Of a DNA stretch of 64,000 nt, positions 61,393 to 64,000 are shown one piece after another. Made by a program: the position numbers and the translations under genes. The stretch lies in assembly GCF_002217355.1 (NCBI RefSeq), contig NZ_MUHA01000027.1, forward strand, positions 61,109 to 125,108. The letters are read 5' to 3'. The stretch's first letter is position 1. The number at the start of each line of letters is the position of its first letter. The notes under the pieces are model-generated. The model was not told the DNA's origin. It saw only the letters and a list, made by a program, of their open reading frames with translations, and ran no database searches. The DNA comes from Flavobacterium oncorhynchi (GTDB lineage Bacteria; Bacteroidota; Bacteroidia; Flavobacteriales; Flavobacteriaceae).

Positions 61393-61791
61393 ATGCCATT
61401 TGTCCGAATCAGTCTGCCCAAAAAACTTTCTCAGGAAACAAAAAACACTATTTCAGAATCGATCCATTACTCTTTAATCGAAGAGTTTAATATTCCAAAA
61501 GAGGATTATTTCCATGTTATTGAAGAATTAGAACCTCATCAAATAAAATATCCAGAGAGTTATCTTGGAATTTCACATTCTGATGAAATAATTTATGTTC
61601 AAATAACGGCTGGACAAGGAAGAACTTTAGAACAAAAGAAAAAGTTATATCATCAAATTGCCACGAGAATTTCGTCAACAACATCAATTTTAATCAATAA
61701 TGTTATTATTGTTTTATTAGAAAATAACGGACATGAAAATTGGTCTTTTGGAAATGGTGAAATCCAAGAACAGAAACATTTAAAAAAGTAA
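61393..61791 (+). CDS. Tautomerase-superfamily protein
   Basis: This 132-aa cytoplasmic protein starts MPFVRISLPKKLSQETK; after Met removal Pro1 would be the catalytic base of the tautomerase (4-oxalocrotonate tautomerase/MIF) superfamily. The length fits the fused, malonate-semialdehyde-decarboxylase-like subgroup with two beta-alpha-beta units (second unit near IIYVQITAGQGRTLEQKKKLYHQ). The reaction is unknown; a role in detoxification or aromatic degradation is possible. It probably shares a transcript with the VOC gene and ends at a strong convergent terminator. Confidence 0.85.
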   Translation: MPFVRISLPKKLSQETKNTISESIHYSLIEEFNIPKEDYFHVIEELEPHQIKYPESYLGISHSDEIIYVQITAGQGRTLEQKKKLYHQIATRISSTTSILINNVIIVLLENNGHENWSFGNGEIQEQKHLKK

Positions 61792-61806
61792 TACGATTAA
61801 AAATAT

Positions 61807-61839
61807 AAAGCCCAATTCAAGTAATTTGAATTGGGCTTT
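61807..61839. terminator. Bidirectional terminator between convergent genes
   Basis: A 14-bp perfect stem (AAAGCCCAATTCAA / TTGAATTGGGCTTT) with a 5-base loop lies between the tautomerase and P-type ATPase genes. Confidence 0.92.
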
Positions 61840-61860
61840 ATTTATGTTTAAAGTCAAAAT

Positions 61861-63858
61861 TTAAAACTTCATTTTCTGAATTCTCACGGCATTCAATATC
61901 GCCAGTAAGGCAACTCCAACATCGGCAAAAACGGCTTCCCACATTGTTGCTAATCCACCTGCGCCTAAAATCAGCACAAAAGCCTTTACAACAAAAGCAA
62001 GCGTAATATTCTGCCAGACAATTTTTTTGGTTTGTTTTCCAATATTAATTGCCATTGCTATTTTACTTGGTTTGTCATCTTGAATTACAACATCGGCAGT
62101 TTCGATTGCTGCGTCGCTTCCTAAACCTCCCATCGCAATTCCAACCGTGCTTAAAGCAATAACAGGTGCATCGTTTACGCCATCACCAACAAATGCAACG
62201 GTTTCATTTTTGGCTTTGATCTCATTTACTTTATCAACTTTATCTTCTGGAAGTAAATCTCCAAAAGCATTTGTAATACCTAATTTATCAGCTACAAATT
62301 GAACTACATTCGTTTTATCACCGCTTAACATGGTCACTTTTACACCTAATGCTTTTAGTTTTGTAACTGTTTCCTGCGCGTCTTTTTTAATTTCATCTGC
62401 AATGGTCAAATAACCCGCAAATTTTCTATCGTATGCAATGGCTATTGTCGTGTAAACGACTGAACTCGGATCTATGTTATATGGTATGTTATATTTATCT
62501 AAGAGTTTAAAGTTACCAACATGCAAATCCTTTCCGTTAAAAAGTGCTTTTAATCCATGTCCTGAAATTTCCTCAACATTTTTCAATTCAATTGATGAAT
62601 CAATTTGCCCTACATAGTTATGAATTGCGGTTGCAACAGGATGCGTACTATGGCTTTCTAAGACATTTACCATATTCAGAATTTCTTCTTTATCAAATTC
62701 AGGATTAATAATTACTTCCTGAACTTTAAAAACACCTTCTGTCATTGTTCCGGTTTTATCCATTACAACATTCTGAATCGTCGAAATACTGTCTAGATAA
62801 TTACTGCCTTTAAATAAAATTCCGTTTTTACTTGCAGCTCCAATTCCGCCAAAATAACCGAGCGGAATACTAATTACTAAAGCACACGGACAAGAAATAA
62901 CCAAGAAAACTAACGCGCGGTACAACCAATCATTAAATACATAATGATCTACAAAAAGCATTGGCAATACACAAATTGCAATTGCGAGATAAACGACAAT
63001 TGGAGTGTAGATTTTGGCAAACTTTCTAATAAACAATTCTGCAGGCGCTTTTTTGGTTACAGCTGTTTGAACCAATTCTAGAATTTTAGACAATTTACTA
63101 TCGCTGTATGCAGTTGTTACCTTTACTTGAACAATTGTGTTCTCGTTTATCATTCCTGCAAGAACTGTTTCGCCTTTCTTTTTGGTGTCTGGTTTACTTT
63201 CTCCTGTTAAAGCTGCCGTATTAAAGGAAGCTGTATCTGATAATAACTCTCCATCTAATCCCAATTTTTCTCCAGCTTTAAGCTGAATAACTGATCCTAT
63301 TTTTACATCAAAAGCTCTAACTTTTACTGCAATGTTATTTTCAAAAATAGTAACCTCATCAGGGCGTGAATCTAATAAACTTTTAATATTCGATTTTGCT
63401 TTGCTGACTGCCATTCCTTGAAATGTTTCTCCAATGGTATAAAACAGCATAACAGCAACACCTTCAGGATATTCTCCAATTGCAAATGCGCCAATTGTAG
63501 CGATACACATTAAAAAAAACTCCGAAAAAACATCTCCTTTTATAATGCTTTCGTAGGCTTCTCTCAAAACAGGAAAACCTACCGGAAGATAAGCGGCAAC
63601 ATACCAAGCAATCCTTAGGTAACCTAAAAACCATGTTTGAGGGAAATAGTTGTCTAAACCAATTCCTATAAGTAATAAAACAAAGGATATGATGGCAGGC
63701 AGGAACATTTTAAACAAAGTTCCTTCGCTGTTATGTTCATGATCATGTCCATGATCGTGTCCGTCATTATCAGAATGTACAGGTTCATCATGTGAACAGC
63801 TGCAGGATGGTTTTGCTTTATTTTTTGTGCTTTTTATTTCTTTATCTTGATGTATCAT
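61861..63858 (-). CDS. Heavy-metal P1B-type ATPase (zinc/cadmium exporter type)
   Basis: This 665-aa inner-membrane efflux ATPase has a cytosolic N-terminus without a standard HMA domain but with Cys/His metal-binding clusters (SCSCSHDE and GHDHGHDHEH within residues 17-45). Core motifs are TGES in the actuator domain, the intramembrane CPC at C323-P-C325, phosphorylated D367 in DKTGT, an HP dipeptide in SHSTHPVA and GDGVNDAPV. The CPC site plus His-rich tail favours export of Zn2+, Cd2+ or Co2+ over copper. It is monocistronic, with a shared terminator downstream. No ArsR or MerR regulator is adjacent. Confidence 0.94.
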   Translation of the reverse strand: MIHQDKEIKSTKNKAKPSCSCSHDEPVHSDNDGHDHGHDHEHNSEGTLFKMFLPAIISFVLLLIGIGLDNYFPQTWFLGYLRIAWYVAAYLPVGFPVLREAYESIIKGDVFSEFFLMCIATIGAFAIGEYPEGVAVMLFYTIGETFQGMAVSKAKSNIKSLLDSRPDEVTIFENNIAVKVRAFDVKIGSVIQLKAGEKLGLDGELLSDTASFNTAALTGESKPDTKKKGETVLAGMINENTIVQVKVTTAYSDSKLSKILELVQTAVTKKAPAELFIRKFAKIYTPIVVYLAIAICVLPMLFVDHYVFNDWLYRALVFLVISCPCALVISIPLGYFGGIGAASKNGILFKGSNYLDSISTIQNVVMDKTGTMTEGVFKVQEVIINPEFDKEEILNMVNVLESHSTHPVATAIHNYVGQIDSSIELKNVEEISGHGLKALFNGKDLHVGNFKLLDKYNIPYNIDPSSVVYTTIAIAYDRKFAGYLTIADEIKKDAQETVTKLKALGVKVTMLSGDKTNVVQFVADKLGITNAFGDLLPEDKVDKVNEIKAKNETVAFVGDGVNDAPVIALSTVGIAMGGLGSDAAIETADVVIQDDKPSKIAMAINIGKQTKKIVWQNITLAFVVKAFVLILGAGGLATMWEAVFADVGVALLAILNAVRIQKMKF

Positions 63859-63927
63859 GAGGGAAAACTTCTTGTTTAAACTTTTTCTAAATAATGCACT
63901 AAATTTACGGTTTTTATGTCAAAGTTT

Positions 63928-63956
63928 ATTGCTGCAAAGGCGCTAAGCCATTAAGT
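63928..63956. repeat. ACTTAG...CCTTTGCAG repeat, copy 2 (inverted)
   Basis: On the minus strand this reads AACTTAATGGCTTAGCGCC followed by TTTGCAGCAA, similar to 43009-43037. It lies upstream of the P-type ATPase gene in noncoding DNA. Confidence 0.5.
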
Positions 63957-63982
63957 TTTTTATTAAAAAAAACATCCTAGTT

Positions 63983-64000
63983 TGTCATTTCGACTGAAAG
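63983..64000 (+). repeat. Partial TCATTTCGACTGAAAG repeat at window end
   Basis: TGTCATTTCGACTGAAAG is identical to the first 18 bases of the left arm at 42875-42900. The copy is cut by the end of the window, so whether it has an inverted partner cannot be seen. Confidence 0.85.

Noticed and set aside
1..64000. CRISPR arrays, tRNA, rRNA, prophage or toxin-antitoxin and defence genes
   Set aside because: No regularly spaced direct repeats, cloverleaf-like segments, integrase, transposase or defence-type domains were found on reading both strands; the repeats present are scattered inverted elements.

Overview
The window looks like a chromosomal segment from a Flavobacterium or a close relative (Bacteroidota). 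The DNA is AT-rich. Several promoters fit the Bacteroidota -7 box TAnnTTTG, and start codons lack strong Shine-Dalgarno sequences. The protein families are typical of the phylum: a one-piece hybrid two-component regulator, SusC/SusD, FecR with an ECF sigma factor, TonB-dependent receptors with carboxypeptidase-like N-terminal domains, and many SPII lipoproteins. No rRNA, tRNA, CRISPR array, transposase or phage gene was seen.

Region 1 (1-13306) is one end of a polysaccharide utilization locus for a probably sulfated, uronate-containing glycan. It holds a formylglycine sulfatase, two tandem heparinase II/III-like lyases, a hybrid two-component sensor/regulator, a DUF4861 protein and an SDR dehydrogenase. 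Region 2 (13659-15904) is a pair of surface lipoproteins: a predicted metzincin-type metallopeptidase and a beta-propeller-like partner.

Region 3 (16179-24171) is the most interesting unit. It is a five-gene minus-strand operon encoding a phosphonatase-like HAD hydrolase, a TonB-dependent receptor without SusD, a Tat-type PhoD phosphatase, a zinc-dependent dehydrogenase resembling the phosphonate-associated HpnZ group, and an organophosphate-antiporter-type MFS carrier. A divergent XRE-cupin regulator faces it across a 110-bp region packed with palindromes. Together these could form an outer-membrane-to-cytoplasm route for an organophosphonate.

Region 4 (24259-34296) is mostly housekeeping or accessory genes: three oxidoreductases, a GNAT acetyltransferase, DoxX, a TauE/SafE plus DUF1634 pair, a MocR regulator and a luciferase-like monooxygenase. 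Region 5 (34671-43796) has a siderophore-type receptor, a thiolase, a secreted protein with HExxH, a succinate dehydrogenase/fumarate reductase AB pair with no adjacent membrane anchor, and a DapB paralog with an altered active site.

Region 6 (44215-50860) is a candidate metal-linked transport operon: a small Cys/His-rich protein, an ABC ATPase, a siderophore-type receptor and two DUF3526 ABC-2 permeases. Region 7 (51158-60443) is an ECF sigma/FecR-controlled SusC(STN)/SusD operon ending in an unknown lipoprotein and a di-haem cytochrome c peroxidase. Region 8 (60657-63858) has a VOC protein, a tautomerase and a His-rich zinc/cadmium-type P-type ATPase.

The intergenic spaces carry at least six families of short dispersed, mostly inverted repeats with no coding capacity. 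They are described individually.
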